64,000 nt of DNA from Cohaesibacter sp. (GTDB lineage Bacteria; Pseudomonadota; Alphaproteobacteria; Rhizobiales; Cohaesibacteraceae). The position numbers and the translations under genes are program-made. Of this stretch, positions 37,697-46,297 are shown one piece after another. A model generated the notes under the pieces. That model saw nothing but the letters and a program-made list of their open reading frames with translations, did not search any database and was not told the origin of the DNA. The stretch is from assembly GCA_025800145.1 (NCBI GenBank), contig JAOXSH010000005.1, forward strand, positions 1 to 64,000, written 5' to 3'. Every line of letters begins with the position of its first letter. Position 1 is the first letter of the stretch.

Positions 37697-38655
37697 CAGC
37701 CCCGCTCTCCCTCTATTCTGCCACCGGCCAGCAAAATGGCCCCGTCGCGCGCATCATAAAGACGTGGCACAATAAAGGAGCGCAGATCCTCGCTTAAAAA
37801 TGGCTCCACATGCTCGGCAAAACCACCAACAAGAGACACCGCTTCAATGCCCTTGGCGGCCAGCGCCCTTAGCATGGCTTCGGCCTGTGCCGCACAGTCG
37901 CGCATCAGGCCCAGCGCCGCCTCATCCCCCGCACAGGCATGGGCAACGACCAGTTTGGCAATCTGTCCATAATCAGCCGGTTTTGCCCCATCGCTCCAAA
38001 GCACCAGCTTTTCTGCATCATGAGAGAAGGGCTGCAAAATCTCTTCGCTCAAAGGGCTTGTAGGATAGATCTGATCCAGCACCGCCAAAGCATGACGCAC
38101 CGCCAGATAGCCGGTGACAGCGCCAGAGGCCATATCAGAGAGACGAAAGCCCCAACCGCCGACATTGATCGCCCGGCCCTCTTTAAAGCCATAGCCACAA
38201 GAGCCGGTGCCCAAAATCAAAATGCCTTTTGCCTCAATCATCTGCGCATCCGCACCGGCATTTGTATCCCCATATACTCCACCATGTGCACCAAGACAGG
38301 CAATATGTGCGTCATTGCACACATCAAGACTGGCAAAGGGGTGATCCCAGTTCAAAAAGGCCTCCAGCTGGCTTTGCAAATGCAGACCCGCCAGCCCGAC
38401 ACCCAAATGGGTATGCGCCAAAAGCGCCCGCATCTGCTCATCATCCAGCACGCAGGATTGGGGGACAAGAGAGGCCGCTTTCAGGGTCTGCACGCAAACC
38501 GATAAAACCTGCTGCTGGGCCGCTTCCACCCCAAGCCGTGTGTTGGCAGGCCCGCCCATGGCCTCGCCCAAAGCCAGACCCTGTGCGCTGCGCAATCGGC
38601 CCCGGCAATTGGTGCCACCCCCATCTATGCCCACAAAATAGCTACCCGCTGTCAT
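37696..38655 (-). CDS. BadF/BadG-type ATPase family sugar kinase, probable N-acetylglucosamine kinase
   Basis: 319 residues of the acetate/sugar-kinase fold. GIDGGGTNCRGRL is the phosphate-1 loop, GTGSCGYGFKEGRAINVGGW lies in the middle, and VSLVGGFAEHVEPFL is near the end. Family members phosphorylate GlcNAc or glucosamine. It is the first gene of the - strand amino-sugar operon, divergent from murQ, and would feed NagA. AGGAAAGGG lies upstream of the ATG. Confidence 0.87.
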   Translation of the reverse strand: MTAGSYFVGIDGGGTNCRGRLRSAQGLALGEAMGGPANTRLGVEAAQQQVLSVCVQTLKAASLVPQSCVLDDEQMRALLAHTHLGVGLAGLHLQSQLEAFLNWDHPFASLDVCNDAHIACLGAHGGVYGDTNAGADAQMIEAKGILILGTGSCGYGFKEGRAINVGGWGFRLSDMASGAVTGYLAVRHALAVLDQIYPTSPLSEEILQPFSHDAEKLVLWSDGAKPADYGQIAKLVVAHACAGDEAALGLMRDCAAQAEAMLRALAAKGIEAVSLVGGFAEHVEPFLSEDLRSFIVPRLYDARDGAILLAGGRIEGERG

Positions 38656-38675
38656 GGCTGTGCCGCCCTTTCCTG

Positions 38676-38709
38676 TTGGTCTATATTAAAGAACCAATTA
38701 GAACCAATT
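38676..38709. promoter_or_regulatory. Candidate operator in the nagK/murQ divergent spacer
   Basis: TTGGTCT (38676-38682) faces AGAACCAA (38690-38697) as an imperfect dyad, and a second AGAACCAATT follows at 38701. These half-sites resemble the one at 36883 and lie just upstream of the kinase start, the natural place for the GntR protein to act on both directions. Confidence 0.4.
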
Positions 38710-38892
38710 TCAAGATGATCCTGAAAATTTCAGCTTTTCTCTCTCATTCCACCCCGTAAGATGAATTTATAAATCCCATTATGTATCTATTTTTATTATA
38801 TAAAATAAAAAGAAATGCACATGCGATCATTTTTCTTATATCCAAGCGGTTTATTTTGGTATTATGTTGGTATGGATAGTGGAGGCAGAGTG

Positions 38893-39825
38893 ATGGTCCA
38901 TACAGAAGACATATCGCCGCGTTACAAGGACTTTGATCTTTGGGATGACCGCTCGATTTTGACAGCCATATGGGACGGCCAGATGGCAGCCATTGCGAGC
39001 TTGCAATCTGCCCTGCCTGCTTTGGAACAAGCGGCCTGTGCCGCTGTTTCACGCTTGCAAAGCGCATCAACTGCCTCTGGAACGGGTCGCCTTGCCTATA
39101 TTGGCGCTGGAACATCGGGCCTTCTTGCCATGCAAGATGCCATGGAATTGCCGCCGACCTTTGGCTGGCCCATGGAGAGACTTTTATTCCTGATGGCCGG
39201 GGGCGATGCCGCCCGTTTGCGCCCCGTGGGCCTATGTGAAGATGATCAGGATCAGGCACAAACTGACGCGCAAAAGGCTGCGTTTCACGAGAAGGATGTG
39301 GCCATCGTCGTTGCAGCCAGTGGCTCCACCCCCTATAGTTTGCAAGTGGCAAAAGCGGCAAAAGACAAAGGCGCTTTGGTGATCGCCATTGCCAACAATG
39401 CGGGCGCTCCTTTGCTGGAGCTGGCCGATCATGGAATTTTGCTCGAAACCGGAGCAGAAGTTTTGGCAGGCTCGACGCGTATGGCGGCAGGCACCGCGCA
39501 AAGAGCGACGCTGACCGCCTTTTCCACCCTGTTAATGACCCGCCTTGGCCATGTGGTTAACGGACGCATGGTCAATCTGATTGCGGATAATGAAAAATTG
39601 CAGGCACGGGCCGCGCAGATTGTGACAGATCTGGCCCAAGCCAACCTTGATCAGGCCAAAAGAGCGCTTGCAGACGCAAAGGGTGATGTGAAACTTGCCA
39701 TTCTCTTGGCCAGCAAAGACGGTATGACGCGGGATCAGGCACAAGCCTGTTTGCAGGACAAAGGGGGAAATTTACGCTTGGCACTTCAACAGGTGCAGGA
39801 GGCCACTCACACAGGGCGCGTTTAA
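38893..39825 (+). CDS. murQ: N-acetylmuramic acid 6-phosphate etherase
   Basis: 310 residues from ATG 38893, which follows GGAGG by about eight bases. The longer frame to 38815 adds a non-conserved tail. It starts HTEDISPRYKDFDLW and contains an SIS domain with GRLAYIGAGTSGLLAMQDA, PPTFGWP, VVAASGSTPYS and VLAGSTRMAAGTAQ. The C-terminal part has ALADAKGDVKLAILLA, the helical tail common in MurQ. It cleaves the lactyl ether of MurNAc-6-P to GlcNAc-6-P, linking peptidoglycan recycling to NagA. Confidence 0.95.
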   Translation: MVHTEDISPRYKDFDLWDDRSILTAIWDGQMAAIASLQSALPALEQAACAAVSRLQSASTASGTGRLAYIGAGTSGLLAMQDAMELPPTFGWPMERLLFLMAGGDAARLRPVGLCEDDQDQAQTDAQKAAFHEKDVAIVVAASGSTPYSLQVAKAAKDKGALVIAIANNAGAPLLELADHGILLETGAEVLAGSTRMAAGTAQRATLTAFSTLLMTRLGHVVNGRMVNLIADNEKLQARAAQIVTDLAQANLDQAKRALADAKGDVKLAILLASKDGMTRDQAQACLQDKGGNLRLALQQVQEATHTGRV

Positions 39826-39951
39826 GAGACAGGATCCTTGATACAGGGTTTTGGGGATTTGGCGCGCTGTCTGATAGTTCACAAGGCGGTCTGTTTGACG
39901 CAATCAGACCTGCCACAGATCGGTTAACCTTACGTCTTGGGAGGACGTTTT

Positions 39952-41209
39952 ATGACTCTATCAAAAGTTTCCTTGCTCAATGGCACCTGTGCCTTTGCTC
40001 TTGCTGTTGGCACATTACTGGGTGCAACCGCATCTTCACAGGCTGCGGGCAAACTGACCATTGACAGCTGGCGCAATGACGATATCGAGATTTGGCGCAG
40101 TAAAATCATTCCCGCTTTCAATGCCAAACATCCCGATATTGAAGTGGTCTTTGAGGCCTCACCACCTGCGGAATATAATGCCAGTTTGAATGCCAAACTG
40201 GCAGGGGGCACAGCGGCCGATCTGATCACCTGCCGTCCGTTTGACACTTCACTCGATCTTTACAAAAAAGGCCATTTGAGCGATTTGACCGGGTTGAGCG
40301 GCCTGGAAAATTTCTCTGACGTTGCCAAATCCGCTTGGCAAACAGACGATGGCAAAGCCACATTCTGCCTGCCTATGGCCTCTGTTATTCATGGCTTCAT
40401 GTATAACAAGGAAATTTTCGAAGAGCTGGGTCTGTCTGTTCCCACCACACGGGATGAATTTTATGCGACACTCAAAACCATCAAGGACAAAAGCCGCTAT
40501 ACACCTCTGGTGATGGGAAGCCGCCACCATGGGCTTTCAAAATATCGGCCCCAACTATTGGAAAGGCGAAGAAGGCCGCAAAGCCCTGATTGCTGGCACT
40601 CATAAGCTCACCGACAAGCCTTATGTGGATACGCTGGCAGAGCTGGCACGCTGGGGCGAGTATCTGGGCAAGGGCTTTAAGGCGCAGAAATATCCCGATA
40701 GCCAAAATCTCTTCACCCTTGGACGCGGGGCCATTTATGCAGCTGGCTCATGGGACATTGCCACCTTCAATTCACAAGCTGATTTCAAATTTGGGGCCTT
40801 TGGTCCCCTGCCCGCCAAAGGCGAGGATTGCTATATTTCCGATCACACAGATATCGCACTTGGTATCAATCCAAAAACCAACAATATGGATGCGGCAAAA
40901 ACCTTCCTCAGCTGGATGGCCAGTGCAGAATTTGCCGATATCTATGCCAATTCCCTGCCCGGCTTCTTCTCCCTGTCCAATCATGAGGTGAAATTATCAG
41001 ATCCGGTGGCTCAGGAATTTGTTTCCTTGCGCGGCAAATGCAAATCCACCATCCGCAATTCCTATCAGATCCTGTCACGCGGCACACCAAATCTGGAAAC
41101 AGAGCTTTGGAATGCCTCTGTGCAGGTGATCAATGGCACTATGACCCCGCAGGATGCAGCCAAGAAGCTGCAAGATGGACTGGACAGCTGGTATAAGCCC
41201 GGCATGTAA
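39952..41209 (+). pseudogene. Frameshifted CUT1 sugar ABC transporter substrate-binding protein
   Basis: The first part (39952 to about 40520) encodes a signal peptide and TIDSWRNDDIEIWRSKIIPA up to TPLVMG. The frame then shifts, and the rest of the protein (AATMGFQNIGPNYWKGEEGR to the stop at 41209) continues in the next frame. Between MG and AATMG, homologues have about six more residues ending in QWE. Loss of 17 bases between two TGGG repeats would explain both the missing residues and the +1 shift. GGGAGG supports the start. Permease and ATPase genes downstream are intact, so this is either a recent inactivation or an assembly error. Expected cargo: GlcNAc or chito-oligosaccharides. Confidence 0.82.
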
Positions 41210-41221
41210 GCCTTTCCTTGC

Positions 41222-41247
41222 AAAAGGGGGGCTTTTGCTCCCCTTTT
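41222..41247 (+). terminator. Hairpin between binding-protein and permease genes
   Basis: AAAAGGGG (41222-41229) pairs with CCCCTTTT (41240-41247), with ten bases between. It lies 13 bases after the binding-protein stop and before the permease, the usual position for an attenuator that sets binding protein above membrane subunits. Confidence 0.6.
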
Positions 41248-41280
41248 CGCATCTATAATACCATCAAGATCAGGGATGTC

Positions 41281-42192
41281 ATGACACGCAATCAAAGCCA
41301 TATCTGGATTTTTCTGGCCCCGGCTGTTCTTATCTATTCGATTTTCATGATCTATCCCTTGCTCGATTCCATTCGGCTGTCTTTCTATGATCAGAGCGAG
41401 ACGGGCGACTTGTCTTTTGCCGGGTTGGTCAATTATGTCGCTCTATTTGGTGACCCGAATTGGTCCGAGCCATTCTGGAATGCACTGATCAACAATTTCA
41501 AGTTTTTTGCCATGCATATGCTGGTGCAAAATCCAATCGGCCTGCTGCTAGCCGCAATCCTGAGCCTGCCCAAATTAAGCGGCCGAGGATCCTATCGCAC
41601 CCTGATTTTCATGCCCACCATGTTGTCTGTGGTGATTATCGGCTTCATCTGGCAATTGATCCTCTCACCGCTTTGGGGCGTGGCAGAAGGCTTGATGTGG
41701 AATGTCGGTCTTGGCGATTATTATAATGCATGGCTGGGCGAGGAAGGCTCGGCCCTTATCACCCTGTCGCTGATCTCTGTTTGGCAATTTGTCGGCATTC
41801 CGATGATGCTGATCTATGCCGCTCTTCTCAATGTGCCCGAAGATTTGACCGAGGCCGCCCTGATTGATGGCGCGGGCCATTGGAGCATTTTCTGGCGGAT
41901 CAAATTCCCGCTCATTCTGCCCACCATTGCCATGGTCTCGATCCTGACCTTTGTGGCCAATTTCAATGCCTTTGATTTGATTTATGCGGTCAAGGGTACG
42001 CTGGCTGGCCCCAATTTCTCGACCGATATTATGGGCTCCTTCTTCTATCGCACCTTCTTTGGCTTCCAGTTGCAATTGGGCAGCCCAACCATGGGAGCAA
42101 CGGTTGCCACCATGATGTTCCTTGTCATCCTGATCGGCGTGATGGGCTATTTGCTGCTCATCCAGCGTCGTCTGACCCGCTATAGCTTATAG
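41281..42192 (+). CDS. CUT1 sugar ABC transporter permease (MalF/UgpA type)
   Basis: 303 residues with six predicted membrane helices, beginning NQSHIWIFLAPAVLIYSIFM. The EAA loop is visible as EDLTEAALIDGAGHWSIFWR (about residues 196-215). ATG 41281 is chosen because the longer frame would run through the attenuator hairpin. It pairs with the next gene to form the heterodimeric channel for an amino sugar. Confidence 0.9.
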   Translation: MTRNQSHIWIFLAPAVLIYSIFMIYPLLDSIRLSFYDQSETGDLSFAGLVNYVALFGDPNWSEPFWNALINNFKFFAMHMLVQNPIGLLLAAILSLPKLSGRGSYRTLIFMPTMLSVVIIGFIWQLILSPLWGVAEGLMWNVGLGDYYNAWLGEEGSALITLSLISVWQFVGIPMMLIYAALLNVPEDLTEAALIDGAGHWSIFWRIKFPLILPTIAMVSILTFVANFNAFDLIYAVKGTLAGPNFSTDIMGSFFYRTFFGFQLQLGSPTMGATVATMMFLVILIGVMGYLLLIQRRLTRYSL

Positions 42193-42204
42193 GAGGCAAG
42201 AAGC

Positions 42205-43050
42205 ATGAGCCACACCCACCGCGCCAGACGCCATCTATCCGCTGGCATGATCCATGCCATTTTGCTCTCCTATACCCTGCTGGCGCTGTGGCCGATTTTT
42301 CTGGTCATCATCAACAGTTTCAAAAGCCGCAAGGCGATTTTCCGCGATCCATTGGCCCTGCCCAATGAGACAAGCTTTTCGCTGATCGGCTTTGAAAAAG
42401 TGCTGATCAATTCCGACTTTTTGCTCTATTTTTCCAATTCGCTGATTGTCACCGTCACCGCGCTGATCATTTCCATTCTTATTGGCGCCATGGCCGCTTG
42501 GGCCTTGTCGGAATATGACTTTAAGGGCAACACCTTGTTGGGGCTATATCTGGCCATTGGCATTATGATCCCCATTCGCCTTGGCTCGGTCTCCATCCTC
42601 AATCTGGTGGTCTCACTGGATTTGGCCAATACGCTAACCGCTTTGATCCTTGTCTATATCGCGCAAGCCCTGCCGTTGATCATTTTCATCCTGTCCGAAT
42701 TTATGCGCCAAATTCCAACCGATCTGAAAGAGGCCGCCCGGTGTGACGGGGTCAGCGAATATAAGATCTTCTTTCAAATCATCCTGCCTTTAAGCCGCCC
42801 TGCCCTTGGCACTGTGGCAGTCTTTTCGATGGTGCCTATCTGGAATGATTTGTGGTTCCCACTAATTTTGGCCCCGGGCGAGGAGACCCGCACTATCACT
42901 TTGGGCGTGCAGCAATTCATTGGCCAATATGTCACAGACTGGAACTCGGTTCTGGCTTCGCTGACCTTGGCAATTTTGCCTATTTTGCTGCTCTATCTGA
43001 TTTTCTCCCGCCAGCTGATCCGGGGCATCACCGCAGGGGCGGTCAAATGA
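42205..43050 (+). CDS. CUT1 sugar ABC transporter permease (MalG/UgpE type)
   Basis: 281 residues and six membrane helices. The EAA loop reads DLKEAARCDGVSEYKIFFQI, and the C-terminus ends in the short tail RQLIRGITAGAVK typical of MalG-like subunits. The ATG follows TAGGAGG. It is 12 bases after its partner and about 70 bases before the ATPase gene. Confidence 0.92.
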   Translation: MSHTHRARRHLSAGMIHAILLSYTLLALWPIFLVIINSFKSRKAIFRDPLALPNETSFSLIGFEKVLINSDFLLYFSNSLIVTVTALIISILIGAMAAWALSEYDFKGNTLLGLYLAIGIMIPIRLGSVSILNLVVSLDLANTLTALILVYIAQALPLIIFILSEFMRQIPTDLKEAARCDGVSEYKIFFQIILPLSRPALGTVAVFSMVPIWNDLWFPLILAPGEETRTITLGVQQFIGQYVTDWNSVLASLTLAILPILLLYLIFSRQLIRGITAGAVK

Positions 43051-43119
43051 GACATCCTTTGCGCTTCTTTTTCTCCTCTATATGTTTTCTTCGTTGACAG
43101 ACAGACAGGCATTCAGATC

Positions 43120-44241
43120 ATGGCTTCCATTCAGCTCAAAACCATCAAGAAATCCTTTGGTCCTGTCGACGTTCTCAAAGGCATTGATATCGACATCAAA
43201 GACGGCGAATTTGTTGCCTTTGTTGGCCCGTCGGGCTGCGGCAAATCCACCCTTTTGCGCCTGATTGCCGGGCTGGAAAGCATCACAGAGGGCGATTTGC
43301 TGATTGATGAGACGCGCATGAATGATCTCTCGCCCAAAGAGCGGGGCATTGCCATGGTCTTTCAATCCTATGCGCTTTATCCGCATATGAGCGTTTACAA
43401 GAATATGGCCTTTGGCTTGTCTGTTGCTAAAAAAGACAAGGCGCAAATCAAGGAGCGGGTGATGAATGCCGCCCGCATTTTACAACTGGAAGAATATCTG
43501 GACCGCTATCCACGCCAACTATCCGGTGGCCAGCGTCAGCGGGTGGCCATTGGCCGTGCCATTGTGCGCAATCCCAAAGTCTTTTTGTTTGATGAACCAC
43601 TCTCCAATCTGGATGCCGCCTTGCGCGCTGATATGCGCGTGGAACTGGCCCGCCTGCATGGCGATCTCAAATCCACGATGATTTATGTAACTCATGATCA
43701 GATTGAGGCCATGACATTGGCCGATAAGATTGTCGTGCTTTATGATGGCATGTTGCAACAAGTGGGCACGCCATTGGAGCTATATCACCAACCTGCCAAT
43801 CTCTTTGTTGCCGGTTTCATTGGCTCCCCGAAAATGAATCTGATCAAAGGCAAAGTCATAGCAAGAGATGAGAGTGGCATCACGCTCGATATACCACATT
43901 TGAAGCTGGGGCCGGTGCAATTTGCCGATGCACAGCGCCTTGAACCGGGCGATGACATCACCCTTGGTATCAGACCCAATGATTTTAGCGACAAAGGCGG
44001 GCAGGCGGGTGAACTCAGTGGCTCGGTTTTGCTGGCAGAGCGTCTTGGCAATGAAACCGTGGTCAGTATCAAAGCAGGTGATCAAATCTGGACCGCCACC
44101 ATTGATGGCCTGAACCCGGTCAGACTTGGTGATGAAATAACCGTGACCTTCGATCCCCAAAGCATCCATCTGTTTGACAAAGACGGCAAGGCGCTGGAGC
44201 GGCTCAATCTCTCGAGCCTTATACATGAGACACTGAAATAA
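43120..44241 (+). CDS. MsmK/UgpC-type sugar ABC transporter ATPase
   Basis: 373 residues. The nucleotide-binding domain has GPSGCGKST, VFQSYALYPHMSV, signature LSGGQRQR, FLFDEPLSNLDA and switch THDQIEAM. A C-terminal TOBE/MalK regulatory domain follows (about 240-370, including LGIRPND). MsmK/UgpC-type ATPases often serve several importers, so it may stay useful despite the broken binding protein. It closes the murQ-importer operon. Confidence 0.94.
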   Translation: MASIQLKTIKKSFGPVDVLKGIDIDIKDGEFVAFVGPSGCGKSTLLRLIAGLESITEGDLLIDETRMNDLSPKERGIAMVFQSYALYPHMSVYKNMAFGLSVAKKDKAQIKERVMNAARILQLEEYLDRYPRQLSGGQRQRVAIGRAIVRNPKVFLFDEPLSNLDAALRADMRVELARLHGDLKSTMIYVTHDQIEAMTLADKIVVLYDGMLQQVGTPLELYHQPANLFVAGFIGSPKMNLIKGKVIARDESGITLDIPHLKLGPVQFADAQRLEPGDDITLGIRPNDFSDKGGQAGELSGSVLLAERLGNETVVSIKAGDQIWTATIDGLNPVRLGDEITVTFDPQSIHLFDKDGKALERLNLSSLIHETLK

Positions 44242-44246
44242 CAGGA

Positions 44247-44489
44247 CAAATAAGGCTTATCCGACCAAAACATGATCGACAGGGCGCAGTAGAACCGGTT
44301 CTGCCCCATGGCAATTGCCGCCATGAGCATGGCCGTGGCCAAAATCCGTGCCTCTTCTGCCTTCCTATCACGATGTCCAAACGACGCATCGTCATCGCAA
44401 CCCTTCATAAGAGTTTGAATATCATAAAGGATGATCTTGGCCTGCTCTAGGATCGTTTCATAAGCCGGATTTTGTCTAAGCACCCTCAA
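44247..44489 (-). other. Possible small gene or gene fragment antisense to the msmK end
   Basis: The - strand frame from a TTG at 44489 reads RVLRQNPAYETILEQAKIIL and on through EEARILATAMLMAAIAMGQN before running into the msmK 3' end. The composition is protein-like, but there is no ribosome site, the frame overlaps msmK for a further 160 bases, and I recognise no family. It may be a decayed gene. Confidence 0.25.
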
Positions 44490-44638
44490 AACTCATCACC
44501 TTGTCATGCCAGGGGGGCTGGTTTTGATTTCATGACGAGGGAATGCTTCCAGATCTTTCAGGTTATAATGGCGCTCTGTTGCTGCCTTCACATTGCCCTT
44601 GATGGTGAGAATAGTATCCTGCGCATGAGCGGCCCGCT

Positions 44639-44699
44639 TAGAGCATATTTTTCGAAAAATGTGTGCGGTTTTCGGACTAAAATATACTTAGAAACAAAG
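44639..44699. repeat. Palindromic repeat A, full copy
   Basis: Outer arms AGCATATTTTT / AAAATATACTT and inner arms CGAAAA / TTTTCGG surround GTGTGCGG. The end is marked by AGAAACAAAG, and CTAGAGCAT follows at 44702. It belongs to the repeat type abundant in Hyphomicrobiales genomes. Confidence 0.7.
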
Positions 44700-44713
44700 A
44701 CTAGAGCATCAAC

Positions 44714-44872
44714 AATAAGGCCCCAATCGGAGGAGCGGCTATTTTAGAAAACAACGACAAATCACACCCTTCTTTTACAGAGGAGACAGCTCTAGACTCA
44801 GGGCCCATTCATTTGGCCATTCTGCGAGGCAGTTTTAGCCGCCCTCATGCGCTCTATTCCTAAGCTCAGGGC
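44714..44872. other. Spacer between importer operon and phosphatase gene
   Basis: This part of the 631-base convergent gap shows two imperfect direct repeats, AGACTCAGGGCCCA near 44793 and AAGCTCAGGGCCTA near 44861, but no credible frame, RNA gene or terminator that I can name. Confidence 0.4.
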
Positions 44873-45694
44873 CTAGCGCCCAACTCGTATCGGACGGGTG
44901 ACAACCGCATTTTGATCAGCCGATAAGGCCTGTCCTGCCGGATCCAGAGAAATGGCAATCACCGTCACATTATCCTGATGGCGGGCCTCTTTGGCTGTTA
45001 CTGCGGCCAGCAAAGCCTTGCAAATATGCGCCGCCTTTTTCTCCGATATCCTTGCAACCACTGTTGCAATCTCATCTGTCGAGAGGCTTTCCAGACCATC
45101 ACTGGCCAGAATGAGCCAATCTCCGGGCAACAAAGTCTGCGCTTGCCTTTGCCAGTCAATACGCGACAAGGGCTCGCCGGTCAGCGCATAAAGCAAGGCA
45201 TGGCGATTGGGTGACGTTCGGGCTTCTTCATAGGTGATATCGCCGCGCTTGGCGGCCGCATCAAGGCGACTGGCCATGGAATGGTCAGCATTGATGCGCC
45301 GTACCGTGCCATCACGGATCAGAAAAAGCGGTGAATCTCCAATGCTGATCCAGCTATAATGGGATCCGATCATTTCCAGCGCCACAAAGGTGCAGCCCAT
45401 GCCGTCATGTTCGGGATTTTTCTCAATCTCGCTGGCAATAGCCCGGTTGGATTGATCCAGACATCTGTCAAAGGCCTCATGACAGGGGCCAAAGCTTTGC
45501 CCATTGTCCCGGGCAAAACTCTCAATGGCCAACTTGGCCGCCAATTCCCCCGAAACATGCCCGCCCATGCCATCAGCCAGCAAAAACAGGACATGATCCT
45601 GCTTGCCACGATCACAAATCATATAGGCATCTTGCTGGCTTTCTCTGCGGCCAATATCCTGACCGCCAGAATAATCAATTCGGGCAAGGGTCAA
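44873..45694 (-). CDS. PP2C-family protein serine/threonine phosphatase
   Basis: 273 residues of the PPM/PP2C family. Motifs are GRRESQQDA (metal Asp), LFLLADGMGGHVSGE, SWISIGDSPLFLI, LILASDGLE and HQDNVTVI, which together supply the two-metal centre. It is soluble and cytoplasmic. The C-terminus VVTRPIRVGR includes a T-x-x-I sequence that could be an FHA docking site if phosphorylated. It is the last gene of a - strand operon with an FHA protein, a VWA-FHA protein and a Ser/Thr kinase. It resembles PppA of the type VI secretion phospho-pathway, but no secretion genes are present. Confidence 0.92.
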   Translation of the reverse strand: MTLARIDYSGGQDIGRRESQQDAYMICDRGKQDHVLFLLADGMGGHVSGELAAKLAIESFARDNGQSFGPCHEAFDRCLDQSNRAIASEIEKNPEHDGMGCTFVALEMIGSHYSWISIGDSPLFLIRDGTVRRINADHSMASRLDAAAKRGDITYEEARTSPNRHALLYALTGEPLSRIDWQRQAQTLLPGDWLILASDGLESLSTDEIATVVARISEKKAAHICKALLAAVTAKEARHQDNVTVIAISLDPAGQALSADQNAVVTRPIRVGR

Positions 45695-46272
45695 ACCTCA
45701 TCCCCCTCCCAATTGAAGCTCTCATTACAAAGCGGCACAAACATCAAATGGGTCTTGCCCATTTCAATTCTATCCCCTTGCTTGAGCGCCTCTGGAGCCA
45801 GAACCGGCTTGTCATTCAGCCGCACCAGATTGGATTTTCCCCCATGGGAGATATAGAAATCGGCCTGTTTCTCATCATAGGTGACATAGGCATGGGCTTC
45901 GCGTGAGATGGTGCTGTCTCCATAATCCAGACAGATTCTCTCCTGCGGTCCGCGGCCAATACTGTTCATACCATAATAAATTTCGAGGCTGCATCCTTTG
46001 CCCGGTCCTTTAACAATCACCAGCCAGCCAACCACCAATTCATAGTCATGATCTGGATCTGGCGCAGTTTGAGAGCTCTCCGCCCTCTCTGTCTCAGCAG
46101 ACGCGCCAGAGCCGCGATGGCTGGAAATAATCGTCGTGCGCACTTGATCACTCTCTTCTGGCAAACTGGGGCTTTTGGGGGCGATCTCAGCATCCTTTTC
46201 CACTTTACGCGTAACGCCCTTATCTGGCATATCGCGGGGGCGAATAATCCGTGTTCTATTCTCATCGCTCAT
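45691..46272 (-). CDS. Soluble FHA-domain protein with N-terminal Thr motifs
   Basis: 193 residues. The first 75 are polar and low in structure, with TRII (Thr7) and TTII (Thr46/47) motifs that fit the pT-x-x-I/L consensus of FHA ligands. Residues about 82-185 form an FHA domain (NSIGRGPQE, STISREAHAY, NLVRLNDKPV). GarA/OdhI-type proteins use such tails for phospho-dependent self-binding, so this one may switch between open and closed forms. The stop overlaps the phosphatase start by four bases. Confidence 0.88.
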   Translation of the reverse strand: MSDENRTRIIRPRDMPDKGVTRKVEKDAEIAPKSPSLPEESDQVRTTIISSHRGSGASAETERAESSQTAPDPDHDYELVVGWLVIVKGPGKGCSLEIYYGMNSIGRGPQERICLDYGDSTISREAHAYVTYDEKQADFYISHGGKSNLVRLNDKPVLAPEALKQGDRIEMGKTHLMFVPLCNESFNWEGDEV

Positions 46273-46297
46273 GACAGTCTCTTTCTTTGCAGTATTA

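Noticed and set aside
37800..38759. Pro/His-rich + strand frames opposite nagK
   Set aside because: Complement frames of a clear kinase gene.
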